Source: Stichopus chloronotus | Lineage: Eukaryota > Echinodermata > Holothuroidea > Aspidochirotida > Stichopodidae | Reading direction: 5' to 3' | Length of the DNA: 64,000 nucleotides | Assembly (NCBI GenBank): GCA_021234535.1 | Contig: CM037838.1 | Coordinates: 28,807,969-28,871,968, forward strand | Shown here: positions 15,401 through 29,400 of the stretch, one piece after another | Numbering within the stretch: the stretch's first letter is position 1 | Layout of the letters: each line of letters starts with the position of its first letter | The notes under the pieces: model-generated | The model's input: only the letters and a program-made list of their open reading frames with translations | What the model was told of the DNA's origin: nothing | Database searches by the model: none | Position numbers and translations under genes: made by a program

Positions 15401-18400
15401 AGAGAAAATTCTGAAATATCAATACCCTTTAAGAGAATTGTATAGAAGTGTATGTAATGTAAAGAAACAATATGATACGACAAATGAGTAATATAAGCGC
15501 TCTGTAGAAGCCACGATTAAAAAAAGCCGATCTCGTCTTTCCTTACTGGTAGGGGTAATTTACGCTTATGTTAGCTTGTAGGTGTCAAATTATTAATTTA
15601 TGTCATTTTAGGCATTGTTATAACATTCAAAATGGCTGATCGAGCCAGCGAATCAGATGAATTAAGAAGCTGATTTTAAGGCCCTAATCTGTGGAATTCT
15701 GTACCACCATTGATGAAGGTCGGCGTATCTCGTGTCAAATAGACACTACTCACCTACTAATGTCATACATGTTGATACATTCCCGATACTACAAACCGTA
15801 TCTCTTACTGTATACTTGCTTACCGTGTCTGCTTAATGATTCTGCCACAAAAGCTAGAACAGAAGTTGTGTGATGATGTTAAGGTATAGGCGCAATGAAT
15901 ATTCAGTGAAAAATGAAACAGTCCTGTCAGGGACCGTCGTATAATATCCTCATGATTTGATTACACTCACAAGTATCCTGCACGTGAAATTCACAATTCG
16001 TATGCCAGACCTTGGATGGAATGGTACGACACTGATAAATGAACATTTTTTTTTTGAAAGCAGTTAGGGAGTTGGGGGGGGGGGGTGAGGGAAAATGGGT
16101 ATGGTCGTAAACCGAGTCAAACCTCTCTCCATTTTACCCTTGGTGATTAATGTGACATCAGTAGGCTCTACGAAATTGTATTTAAACGTTCAAATACCAC
16201 GATTTATCAAGTGATATTCAAGAAAATGGACTGTTCCATTTTGAAAAAAAAATAAAAGTCATAAAACTACGATTATCACGGTTAACACGTGTTTTCAACG
16301 AGACATATCAGAAAATCTCTCCAAACTCATATAAATGGTTGAGTTGGAAACTTCTCTTCCCTCAACCCCAGATTTCAGCACCCCTCCACCGAGGAGAACT
16401 TTTTTAGGTCAACTTACGTGATGGTTTAGCTTGAAGTTTTTTCGGCAACATTTATGAACACTTACATTTCATTACACAACGGCTCATCTGTGAAAGACTT
16501 TGAACCACTATAGATGCACTTGAAATTATTCAATAGAGTAATATTTATGTATCGGACGTTTATTTCAGCGTAATAAACTCGTCACGTGATTACAATATAA
16601 ATCATGACCCTCGTAGACTTCATTTCAATGAAGCTTTAGCAAGTACATGCCCCGTTGACAAAAAATGCGTTGTATAACCTTTATATTGAGTAATGAGTAA
16701 CAAAAATGTGCTACGATGTAAAAACGTAAAATCAATTGCCTGCAACAGAAGTAAAGAATTTCCTTGCTCGCACAATACATTCTCGATGAGTGCGTGTGAC
16801 GTCATCACCCATAAATTTATCAGCCCATTCTAGTTGTACATTTAAACTAAACTTTACATAATTTAAAATAAGATTTGAGTATAATCTCCTGTTTTGTAAC
16901 GACACTTTCACCCTCTTGTCACAAATGAAGTACCAGAGGAGACATCGTGAGTGTGCTGACATCAGTTTAGCCTATTCATGTAAAAAGACAAAAACAAAAA
17001 AAAAAACAAAAGCAAAACAAAAACAAAGGAAATAAAAGGATAGGAAAACTCCTAATTAATATAGTTTAAACGGTGTCCCACATGGTAGCGTAAACGTTTG
17101 TGTAATATTCCCTGTTTGCATTGCTGCTAGTCCTCATCTGTTGTAATATCGAACGATTGTGAAGCGTTTAATAGAACGCGTTTATTTGACTATAGCATAT
17201 ATCACAATCAGGCGTATACCAATGGCACAATACAGGTATAGCGTTAATATCCTACATAGACTTCAACATGACTCTCCATGATGTATGTCATTGTACTAAC
17301 AAGTTTTGTGCGAATTTGTAGGAAACCAGTGCGAATTGCGCGGGGAGGATTTTTTGGTCTTTTTTTTTTTATTGTAGTTGTTGTTGATATAAATATATAT
17401 AATGTTAGCTTTTCATATTTTTGCCACGGTCTATAATTATTACATTTTTGTTACATTTTAGCTTTTTATGTTAATTACTTTGCTGTTTACGCCCGAATAT
17501 TTCGGAGAAATTTTCATCCATCAACGTTAATTCCAATCTACCATCCGAGCGGTGAGTCTGGTGAATAATTGAAAATGAAAAAGAGTCTAACATGAGATGC
17601 GGTGTAAAATTAAAAATAAAGAAAAAAAAGGGGGATAAAGCTAGATGAAAAATAAATAAACAAGAACATTTTTGTTGGTTTCATGTTAACTGTTATACCT
17701 TTGCAAAGTGTAAGCTTCAGTAGCTTCTGCAGTGGCCCTACTTACAAGTGATATGTGACACAGAGAGAAAGGAGAGAATCCTACCAAAAACTGCACGTTA
17801 GGTCGTAGACAACATTTTGATCAAACACATAACTGGAAATTGATAGAAAGCATTGTAAGAGTGCAAATTATGTGGGGTAATAAAGGGTATGGCCTACTGC
17901 TGGGTGGTAGAGGATGCTGGACGGTGGGGGGGGGGCTAAGATTAAGTGATAGTTCTTCATTCATCAATCATAATTTCACAGCTGCGAAACGCAACATTTG
18001 TTTCGAACCTCTAGTGTAAAAAACAAATATGTTTACAAAAGGTGCATGTGCAGATGGTTTTAACTTCCCTGTGTGCGTAGGAATAATTCTTTGACAGATG
18101 TTAAAAAATATTTACCTTTATCGAAGTTTCAACGTAGAAATTGGTCGAATGATTGGGTTGCTGTATATAAAAGGTTTGGGGAGTGTGATGAATTACCTCG
18201 TCAAAGAATCAAAGAAAGTTGTAATCTTTACTAAAATAGGGACCTGAGACGGGACTGAGAACCACAGAATGAGACCATTCCAAACCTGTCGATCTATAGT
18301 TCTGACAGATTTCAAAAACTCTGATCGAATTTCAAGGAAACCAAGCGATTTGAGTTTTCAGTTTTTAGTACATATTGCCCCCCCCCCCCTTCTAATGTAG

Positions 18401-21400
18401 TTGTTACAAATTAAAAAGGCAATAACAACTTTGACTGGTATATGATGTGACGTTCAGAGACCGGAACGTTAATTTTTGAGTTGTAAGTTGTTGTCATCGA
18501 CCTGCCTTCCATTGCATTATGCTTTCACTGTATATATAGATATACTTCCGGTTGCTATCAACTGTGGCTACACACAATCAGGTGAATTTTTGAGCTTGAA
18601 ATATATTCCAAACCCATAGTATGGGTATGTGTGTGCACTTAAAGGTAAAAATCATAGTTTGAGTGGGTTAATTATCATTCTTTCAATATATAATCATTTC
18701 TTTGTCTCGGTAGATATGATTTTAAAAGGTCATAACAATTTTTCAACATACATAGACCATACCTGTGTACTGAATTTGATCAACATTGAATGTGGCTCCG
18801 AACCATACTTTGGCCGGCCACCACTACCAGTTCTGAATTTGGCCACCTTTTTCTGTTTTTCTCTTTTTTCTGAGGGTGGGGGTGGGGTGGGCAGAACTGA
18901 CAAATATAAGCAACCAAAGATGGAGATCAAAAAGTTCTTTCTGTTGTTTTTTATCTTACAGAACATTCGCAAGAATTTGGTTGCAAGTTATGTATATGTC
19001 ATAAATTACAACTGTGATGACGTATACGGTATATTACTAAGAGGAATAAACAAACGGCAGAATACTGATGTAACTTGATATTCCGTGAGATTCAACTACG
19101 TACGAATTGACCATCGGCGCTTGTGGATTAAAAACGTGACCAAGACCAAAATTCTCAATTTTTGACTATGGACAGAAAGACAGCCCTGACGTTTGAGAAA
19201 TTTCCTGGCAAACTAACCCCCACAATCGGCCATTGCTGCTATGAAACAGACAACGTAGAGTCTTCCAAAATTTCGATTTCTAGTTAAACTAAATCGACTG
19301 CAAAGAACATAATTTTTTTTTTCGTTTGCCTTTTGTTTTACATCAGTGGCAGCGGTACCAGCGGACTTGTTGGACGCAACCCCAATGACAAAAGGAGGGG
19401 GGGGGGGGGGGATCAGTCCCCCAATATTTGCCAAGTGCCCCAAGACTGTATGACAGATAATGATAGTTCATTACAATTCTTGTATATAATCTCAACCCAT
19501 CTGATATGTATCACAGTTTTTCATAAATTGATTTTCCCATTACTTGTGAAATAGAAGACTTGAGATCCCAGTTTCAAGGCAAGGTAAATGATGCTTAGAA
19601 TACCCTGAAAATGCCGTTACCAACCAATGGTGGAGTTGCATGTACCCCCCCATATTTTTTTCGTTCGGTCGCACCTGGAAATGACAGCTCCCTGGTTTAA
19701 CATATATTGACCACGTGACCTGTGAAAGTAAGGTGTTCCAGGAAGGTTAGGAACTTCGTGTATGTTCAAAATGACTTTTTCCAGAATTTACCTTCATTGC
19801 GGTTATGGTATTGTTTATCACAAAAGCAAGAAACAACAACTCCAAAACGAAGGAGTTCTTTTCATAACTATAGTGTATATTATAGGTAACCACAGAATTA
19901 AAAAGATTTTTATCTTCCGATTTAGCGTTAAGGTATACGTGGAAGTTTGATTCTTTCTGATCTAGAAGCATGAAAATTAAAATGTCTCTCTCCAAATCTG
20001 TTAATGTTCTTGTGACGTTAACCATGAGAATGAAAAAGCTTCCATTTGGGGTTAACTCTTTATACAGTTTCAATATTCTATAACTGTAAATGCGGGTGCT
20101 CCTTAATTAAAGAGATTCATGGCTAAAAAAATGCATAGTAAAATCTGGGATATGCTTATACTTCGGATATGCTTTTTTAAAGTTTCTTCCGAAACAACTA
20201 TACACTTGTACTATTAATACAGTGTTGTTCTTTTCATTCATTTTGCCCATAAATCAAAAGGAAGTAAAATTGAACGCAACGTGTTTATAGTAACTTATAG
20301 ATGAAAAGTTAAGGGTCAAAATGAAAGGCAAGAGGAAACTTTTTTGACAAGTATAATTTCTTCATCGTTAGTTTCTCTTTCAAATATCTTTCATCTTTCT
20401 TTCGGTGATTCATATCATTTTTTTTTTACTTTTTCACCCTCGTCGTTAGAATCATTACACCGTCTATTTTGTTTTTCTTTTTCCTTTCCTATCCCAAATT
20501 TGTACATTACTGGCCGGCCGTATAGTTACACACATATACGCTATACATCCGCACGAATATTTGATCATATTGTATAGATGCCCATTCACATGGAATAATG
20601 GAGACAAATTGAAGACCTTGGGCAGTGTTGCGGCAGGGTAAAACTAGAAGAACCATATTCACACGCAATATGATCCAATGCAGGCCTATATAGAAAACTG
20701 GCAAAAAAAAAGCTGTAAAACCAACCTCAGTGGCGTTTGTGTGTGACAATTCGGAGGGAAAAAATAAAGTTAGAGCTTTTTGGTCTCGTACGACAAAAAA
20801 AAAAAAAAATGAAGGATTTATAGGACCTATGTCACAATATATAGTTAATACGACTGTTCGTGGTTCATTTACTCCTGTCAAAACTTTTGACTCCATTCTC
20901 TGTACTGGTATACAATAACGCAACATGAGGCATATTGTGACCAAGAAACACAAAAGGAACTAAATTAATTGTCCGGGGGGATATTACCCATACTTACAGG
21001 GGAACGCACCTGCCAACATTATTGTGTGTAATCAAAACACTCACGCATATGTATGTATACAATCACACGTTCAGTTATTTCTGTTTTTTTTTTCTTGTTG
21101 TTTAGTAAAGAAAACGTAGAATTTATGGAAAAGAGAATGGAAAGAAAGGAAAAAGAAAAGGTGAAAAAGTTTGTCTTTGAGTTGCAAAAAGGTTAACCAT
21201 TGTGAAAGAAACTCTGTTTTTTTTACAAATCAGCGAGATAAGCTGCAATAAGAACAGAGGATTTAAACCGTTTGGAAAGCTGGTTATAAACGAAGCACTT
21301 TGATAAGATTCTTAAAATATCTACAGTTCTCATTCTTGTTCGGTTTACTTAGACTCGGGAGGGATCTTTTTGTCTGTCCGTCGGTCGGTCCGTCTGTCTG

Positions 21401-23489
21401 TGACACTGTGTTTTGAAGAAAGGAACCTCTGCATATCAGGTTTGTCAAAACTAGGTGCTTTGTTTTGAAACCATTTCAGACATGACATACTTGTTATTTT
21501 CCTTTGTCTTGGTCCTTTTTACCTTTACACTTTAACTTTGTTTTTTCCTTAATCAAAATTGACATCAAATGATAAACAGAAATCATAAAAGTGATCAATT
21601 AAAACGTTATAATTTTGATTCTTTTTCATTTCGGTATTTTAATATTTTGCGTTCTGCTAAAGAATAGAAAAAGTTGGAACTCTTTATCTCTCTGGCTGTT
21701 GTTAAGTTTATTCAGTTCTTTATAGATTGATGATATGTACAACACTGTTCCTGACTTTTGTTGGGGTTGTAACGGTTTTATTACGTCATGTCTTCGTAAA
21801 GAGCTGTGTTTCCTTTGATTTGTGCATTAAAAATGTTAAAACCAAAAAAAAAAAAGGGAGATAGAACATGTCACAATTTTTTTATATTGAAAGTATCTAA
21901 GAACACTGAAAACTTTTATTAAAACAATTACTGTATTTTTTATGTAAAAGAGGAATCACCCTTTGTTTCTTTAATGGAAAAAGAGTTTTGTTCCAAGAAA
22001 ACAAGTTTACATTACATTCTCACTCTTAAGGGATAAAATGTGAATAGCCGATCAGTAATACGAATATTGTATTACAGACAATACCTTATAATGACAAGAC
22101 TATTGTTGCAATCAGCGCTACCATATACAACTGAACAAGGTTTTCTTCAGCGTATGTATATGTGTGTTTGTGTGTGTGCGTTTCTTGTGTGTGTTTGAGT
22201 CTGTTTTTTGACAGAGAAAAGATAAAATGTGATGATGTAGAGTATGGATTGATACGAATTTCATTGTGAACACAAAAGAACAAAAAACGGGCTTATTGTT
22301 CCCTTTGTCTACAGCTTTCAGTTTTATGGCTTACATTTATGTAGGATAATGATTTCAATTGAAATTTTGCTCGACTTAAAGACACTGAGATTAAGATACA
22401 AACCGAACCGTAGTTCTGATATCAGCGGATTTGCAAACATTGTGGTATTCTTACACGTGAACTACTCTACAATGTTACTTAATACAAGACAATAGAGAAA
22501 CAATAAAGGATGTATGCGTCTTTTTGTGATTCAGTGTGGAGATGTATGAGAGTGGCCATATTGTGGCTGTGGTTGTGTAATGAGTGTCATGCCCAGGGAA
22601 CGGGGAGGGGACGGGGGACCTGGGAGTGTGGAGGAGGTGCAGGAGGGCTGAAGACATGAATGAAAGGATGTTACCTACAAGCAAATGAGAAAAATATGTC
22701 AAAATTGTCTTCATAGACACACTTTTCGTTCACCCAGACTACATTGGAAATTTGATCTGAATTTTTGAAAGAAGGAATGTGTAAACAAAGTGGGGTGTGG
22801 ATAAATAATTGTTGGGTACACAGCATGTTGGAAGATCACTACTTAAAGTAGATATGTGGGGTGTATGATAGATTTATATGGCAGTTAAGAAAGGGATATA
22901 TTTCTTTTGTAAATTCACACAAAGTGGTCAAACTTGAATAACAACTAACCCATCATACATATATTTTTGTTTTAACAAAGGCAATTGTATGACGTTTTAA
23001 ATGAAAGAAGAAGAATTACAGAGGGCGGTATTTTGTTTGTTAGGACGAAGAAATTATGACTCGCTAATGAAGAAAACGTTCATAAGAAAACATCTTTTCA
23101 AAATTGATTTCTCACCAAATGTAAGGCATAGGTATGTGTATTGAGCTCGCATTATTTGATTTGCTCCCTTACTGTAAAAGCGTTCGTTCAGATAATCTAT
23201 TTTATTTAAAAACAAAATTTGAGAACAACCGTGACGTAAAATAATATTTTGCAGCTATAAAACATATAGATTAAACACAATTTAGGGGTTAATTTAAGTC
23301 AACACAAAACTAGGTATAACAATATATTTGATATAAATTAGACCAAACTTTATGCAGAAAATTAAAAAAAAAAAAACAGCAGAAGCAAAATTCCCGACAA
23401 CTTTCTAAATCAGCAAACATAAAGAATAAAGGATCTTAATTGTTCAACTTAATAAAACAGAACAAAGCCAAACAACAAACAAAGTATGA
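12467..23489. other. No gene seen
   Basis: AT-rich with scattered short ORFs. Homopolymer G/C runs at 16074 (12), 17926 (10), 18378 (12 C) and 19397 (15). The longest readings (18629-19078 plus, 20507-20953 minus) are Phe/Ile/Leu-rich, cross homopolymers and show no domain. Confidence 0.6.
21369..21404. repeat. Short GTCY tetranucleotide tract
   Basis: GTCTGTCCGTCGGTCGGTCC followed by further GTCT units. A related (GGAC)n run of four units lies at 1128-1144. Confidence 0.8.
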
Positions 23490-23709
23490 TGATTTATACC
23501 TTTTGACCGTCAACTGGCCTTGGGGTCGTTCAGTGACCGATGCGATGGCAAAAATGCAACCGGGAGTGGCGGTTGAGATTCACATAAGCTCAGGCTATGC
23601 AGCAATGATGTACTTACACGGAGCGAACAATGGCACCAGTGTTTCATGCAGTCGGAATGTTTTGTTCTTGAATTCGTCTGCAGATCTTCGGCTTTTTAAT
23701 CTTGTCAGG
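23490..23709. other. Exon-like GC-richer island
   Basis: An island of higher GC in a very AT-rich stretch. On the plus strand an open frame runs to CTTGTCAG|GTAAAA, a plausible donor, with GGTCGTTCAG as a possible acceptor near 23532. On the minus strand the same island contains GCTCCGT|GTAAGTAC, an even better donor. Neither reading gives a recognisable domain, so the strand is undecided. Confidence 0.25.
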
Positions 23710-26700
23710 TAAAAACTTCATTATTTTACTAAACTAGTTTGGCATTAACGACAGGTTGAGAATAGCAATATGTAACAATAGATAACTGAAAACAAAAGAC
23801 AACAGTAGGACGGTAATGATTTATATTCAAAGGCTACAAGTTGTGAAATAAATGTATTCTTGCGTTCATGTATTTCCCAAGCTATTTTAAATTTGTTTAT
23901 GAGTTCTTTACTAAACTCTTCAACTCCGGTGTTATTGTTGATTTTCAAATTTCCTTATTTGTGTCAGCAAGCCTATCTCGTCATGCATTGTTTTTTTCTG
24001 AACGAAATCACTTAAAATCGACCGTTCCAACTTACCATTAATACTTAATAGTCACTGCCATGCTATCACGTGTGTTTATATTTTGCTTATATTTGCTATA
24101 TTTTGTTTGTAAATTTCTGATTTATTGTAATATGTGCTGTGGTTATTATATTGTCCCTCTGTCTCTCTGTCCGTATGTCCTTTCGTGTGTCTGCCCGTCT
24201 GATCAGTACATTCAAGAAGAAAGCAACTCAAAAAGGTCTTTCTTGATTAAATCAATTTCAAATGTTTTCTGATTAATTAAATATTAAAAACTGGTAAACG
24301 TTTCTGATTGTGTGGAAATACATTAAGTGATTTCACACCAATGAAGATATTTGCTGAATAACCAATTCCCAACTCGGGCAGTGTGTCATTGCTTTCAAAT
24401 TTCGACAAACGGAACGACTTGTTTTGTGACTCTTTTTAGTTTAAAGTATGGTGGTCCTCTTTGTTTTTACCTCATAAACAAAAAACCTGTATACAAACTT
24501 GTTGATCTCTGCACGAGGCCCATCAATTGCTCAAGAAAAAAAAAATGACAAAGCGAAATTCTACTTAACCAGAATGATATTTAAAATCAACTAAACGAAA
24601 TTAGGAAGATACATTTTAAGCTTTAAGTCATTGAAACTACTTATAATCTGTTAATTCGTTTGCTTGTATTTAGTTTTATTAAAGGCGGTCAAAAACAAAG
24701 ATGATCAGTTAATTTGATTATTTGATATTTCTTTTTCTTTTTCATTTACGTTAGGTTTGTAGTATCAACATATTCCCTTCAATTTTTGCAGTGAAAAAAG
24801 ACACAAAGAAATCGAGGAAAAGTAACAAAATTTAAAGATAACTCTTCGCAGTAACAACGTATTTGACAAATTGTGCACTTCATTTTGTTCTGTTTATTTA
24901 AATTAGTTATTTAGTTTTATTTCGGTTACATTCATTGTACTCCACTCCCTTATTGTATTTTACTCTTATCTGCTGGATTTACTTTTTTATTATTTTCCTC
25001 TTCCGTCGTTAGTTGAAAAACTGCTTTATTTCTTTATTTTTTCGTTGTTGATATTTTGTAGCTTTTTTTTTCTGAACAAAATTTATTTTCTATGAACGGA
25101 CGGTATTCTTGTTTTTAAAGATAGAATTATCGATTATAATAAAAGGATACAACAAAGTGGATACCATGCACAATGCAAAATACTTTGCATAAAACGGACA
25201 AGCAGTCGTCTCCACTTTGTTACAAACTCTTGCATTTCTTTTCTCCTTTCTAAGTAATTTTCATGTTACTGCAGAATGTCACCACTGATTAAGCAAGGTA
25301 CGTGTTATGCTGAAAATTACGCAATTCAACAGTAAAAATAATATCACATAATAAAAGAGAACCATTCATAAATTAGCACAGAAGGGTATACTAATTTATT
25401 TTGGAGGTACTACATTTTTCCCTTTAAAAGTGGAAACCTCATCTACCTGACAGTACATTTCAGTGCATATCAAAAATGCGTATAAATTGAAAATACAATG
25501 AAGAATTTACAACCGGCCGTGAAGTATTAAAATCAAACGTTGCATGTGGTGTAGCATTGCTTTGTGTTGCAACGTCAGTACTACTTATACACACTGTTGA
25601 GCATTAACGTGCCGTATTTAATGATGGGAAGAAATACGTGAACTAACAAATTATGCACTTGCATATTTTTCATGAATTCACTGTTATCTCAAACAAGACT
25701 GAAGCGAAATTGTGGGAAGAAAACAGACTACAATGTACCTGAAACTATTTTTGTATTTTGTTGTTGTTGCAATTTCTTCAACAGAACAACATACTTAATG
25801 TCACTGTTCTTTTAATGTCTGAGCAGTGTGACAGGTGTAGGGGTGTGGAGAACAAAGACATCACATGTATGGCCTATTGTGAGGATGTGGCCCACAAAAT
25901 GTAGGAGAAACATAACCAGAGCAGAGAAAATGTGAAGAAAAAAAATCAAATCGAATTAATTGAAAAAAAAAACCAAAGTAAGCAATCTAACCGAAAGCGA
26001 GGATGGAATCATGTCAGCCACAAGTTCGACATTTTGCTATCATTCCTTTCCGTAGCTAAAACACGTTATATCATATACCCCTAATAATACATCAAAGTCT
26101 ACAGCAATTCTTTATCCAACCTTGAGAGGTGTGAGATTAAACAAAACTGAAGGAATACTTTTTTGTTTGCTGTCACAACCCAAAGTAACAAAAAGTCACT
26201 GCCACACACACGGACACACACACACAAACACAATGACGACATAAAAAAGGAAAGGGTTATTTCAGAATAATAACATGAATAAATTCAAAATGGCGACGCA
26301 TCGAGCTTGACTTTTAATGATGCTTTCGAAAATAGAGCCTTTTTACCCCTTTGGTGACAGAATTCATAACATTGACCAAATAATGAAATATCATAATACT
26401 CTAAAAACATAGACTGGTGAAAAAAGTGACATGAAGTAATACTGAAACTCAAAAAAAAAAAAAAAATACTCACCCCTATTTGTTGTTTTCCAAAATAGAA
26501 TATTTAGTCGTAGATTCTCCTTTAAGTTTTCCCCTCTATATCATGTAGTGAAAAAAAAAACAGTTCTGTCTTTTTTTTCTTTCTTTGAGAAAGGTTCAAA
26601 GCAAAAATTGAATGGATAAATGCACTTTTTACCTCTCTTTTAATTAGCAGAGTTGTTGTGTACGGATAGGCTGGCTTCTTTACGGGTTTTGAACTTCCTA

Positions 26701-28980
26701 TACGTTTAAGTGCACACTTAACTTTGTTTACGGAGACAGAGAGACGAAGGAGTTAAGGAGAGGCAGGGAACGAAGAGGTATAGAAAATGAGAGACGGAGA
26801 AAGAGACAGGTTTTAGCCAGGAAAATGGAAACTCCACTGAAAAAACATTGATACCTTTATCGAATTAATGCAGGTTTGGGTTTGTGAATTTCCTGGTATA
26901 TGGTGAATTTGATTCACCTTTGTGCTGACGTGCGGCAATGCCGTCATTTCGGACTCCCCGCAGAGAGAGTGTTCGCTTGCATTACTTTTTAGAATTCACG
27001 CTTAGAGAAATCCAGCATTGTGGAAAATTTATGAAAAAAGGGCAAAAGATAAATTACAAGGGAGACAAAAAATAAAATGGAAAGAAAGCAAAGACAAATT
27101 AACCAAATAAGAAGAAGAAGAAGAAGAAAAGAAAAGATTTTGAAAAGACCAACAGAAGCTTTAAAATTTTAAAATTATTTCAATAATAAATGCGTCTGTG
27201 TAAATTCCAAAGACGGAAATTTCCTTATAATAAAGTGTACTTAAGAACTGCTATTTGTGGAACTATATCAAGGTTGTTTTATGGGAAGAAGTGTTTCAAG
27301 ATAAGAACAGCCTCTCAATGTTTTCTCAAAGTTGATATGTGGCAAATGACGACATTTTTTTGACGTACCGTAATCCGCTGGCAATGATCCCCGTCCAGGG
27401 AAGGTAGAGGGAGTTCTTCGGCTCTAATTAAACCCCCCAAATATACCTTTGCTTTTTTTGGGGGGGGTCTTTTAGAGGGGATCAACTGCAAAATGGGAAG
27501 AGAGTTTTTTCTAACTGTTCCAAGCCAAATTTCCCATCAAAATGTCCGAGATTTATGTATTTTATCTAACTTTTGAGGAAACTTTCGAAACAGACTAAGT
27601 ATTTTTTTAATATCTTTCCAGTAATTTTATTCACTCCACTCCAAGACGCTCTGTTTTGGAGTTAGTTCAAACTTGAAGCAACTTGCAGTAAATTAGTTCA
27701 TTAAATAAATTATCCAGTCAGGTTAGAAGAAGATTCATTGAACAAACTATGTTCATAGCAAAATAAAAAGGCAAAATGGGGTTAAAAAAGCAACTACTGA
27801 AGAAAAGAAAATTTATGTTATGTGAGTAAAGTTAATGGTCTACATTCTAAAAATAATACATAAGGATAAAGATTGCTCAAATAGTATAGTAATTGCGAAA
27901 TAATCAATTTTGTGTCTAAATCGTTGTGATAATGCGATACGTCTTCTAGTAAGATTTAGTCAGTGTATACACAGAAGATTGTTACATAATTTCAAACTTT
28001 ACTCTATTCCAATTGTAAATAGAGAAAATCATTCACCTAAACTTTCTATTAAACGAAACATCAATAATTGTAACATAGCGAAATTAACCCCAAAGTCAAT
28101 GCATTGTGGAATACAATGCCTCATTTTTATTATTTTTTTTATTTTCATTTTATTTTCAGGCGACACTTTTTCTTTTCTTCTGTCACTGACATAGGATTTA
28201 TTTTCGTTGTGGTCTTGAGTCTGCCTTGCATGCAAGTGATGTGATTGTGATAGACATCAGAACAAATGAAAATTCATGGCGTGAGCAGACATTTGCTTCA
28301 ATCGAGCCAATCCTCACATGATTTCATACATGTTTATCCTTTCTCGGGAGGACACCCTAATCATTATGGTATACCTGGCTATAACGTCATGTTCTATCAT
28401 GTAAACAAGGTATTCTCGAGACATCATTTCAGCACATCTTGAAAATTTAATCAGAGATGGCTATGAATAAACATTACGGTGACGAACGGGATGTCTTCTG
28501 AATGTTTAGCTGTCACTATGTCACATCTTGTAGATGCATGACTAAAACGATTTTTCACAATGCTCAGGAAGCTGTATTGCCGTTCATGAATGTGGTGAAA
28601 TGTGACGTCATCATGCTCACCTTGCATTTAAATCATCATTTAAACTTCGACATCGCTAGTAACGACGACTATTAATCAAGGATATTTATTTTCTTCAAGG
28701 TTGAAATATACAACATAATGAATTTTTTCTTCGTTTTTGCTTGTGAATTGTGGAAACAAAGTCCAGAGGTAAAATGAAGAGCTCAGACAATCTGCTATAA
28801 ATTATGCTGATGAAGGGATAAATTATTCATCTATTCGACATGAATTATTTACAATAAGCAAGTCTAGATCGGTGACTCAAATGCAAGGCCTGATATGGTG
28901 GAGGTGTGATTGATACTTGCAAGTATGACAATTACTGCCTTTGTTGCTATCGCAAATTACTATACCAATACCCGTATGAC
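23710..28980. other. No gene seen
   Basis: Very AT-rich, many A and T runs, a short (GAA)n at 27113-27129 and an 8-G run at 27460. No supported gene or RNA. Confidence 0.65.
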
Positions 28981-28985
28981 TGTTG

Positions 28986-28986
<1 letters not shown>

Positions 28987-29049
<63 letters not shown>
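28987..29049. repeat. (TA)n microsatellite, about 63 bp
   Basis: Perfect TA dinucleotides, followed within about 110 bp by the ATC-rich tract. Confidence 0.96.
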
Positions 29050-29055
<6 letters not shown>

Positions 29056-29140
29056 GTTGCTGATGACGGTGTTAATATGATGATTGTGATGAGACAGTGT
29101 TGATGATAATATTTACTCTAATCATTATCATAATATTATC

Positions 29141-29400
29141 ATGGTCGTAGTCATCGCCATCATCACCATCACCATTATCATCACCATCGTCACTGTTAAC
29201 CTCATCACAGTGTTTCTACATCTTTATCATCATCACAATCATCGTCACCATCACCATCACTATCATCATCATCATCATCGTCATCGTCATCGTCGTCATC
29301 ATCCTCACCATCATCATCATCACCACCACCATCATCCCCATCATTATCATTGTCATCATCATTATCTTCATTGCCATCACCGTCACCATCGCCGTTATTG
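29141..29400. repeat. ATC/CAT trinucleotide-rich tract
   Basis: About 260 bp dominated by ATC, CAC and ATT triplets (for example CATCATCATCATCATCGTCA near 29270). One frame reads as a His-rich peptide and another as Ile/Thr-rich. With no start context, splice sites or conserved domain this is a degenerate microsatellite rather than a gene. Confidence 0.9.

Noticed and set aside
18629..19078. 149-residue plus-strand ORF
   Set aside because: Composition is that of AT-rich noise with a Gly run from a G-rich stretch; no domain was recognised.
20507..20953. 148-residue minus-strand ORF
   Set aside because: It crosses an A/T homopolymer (Phe run), has hydrophobic composition typical of AT-rich chance frames, and shows no domain or splice border.
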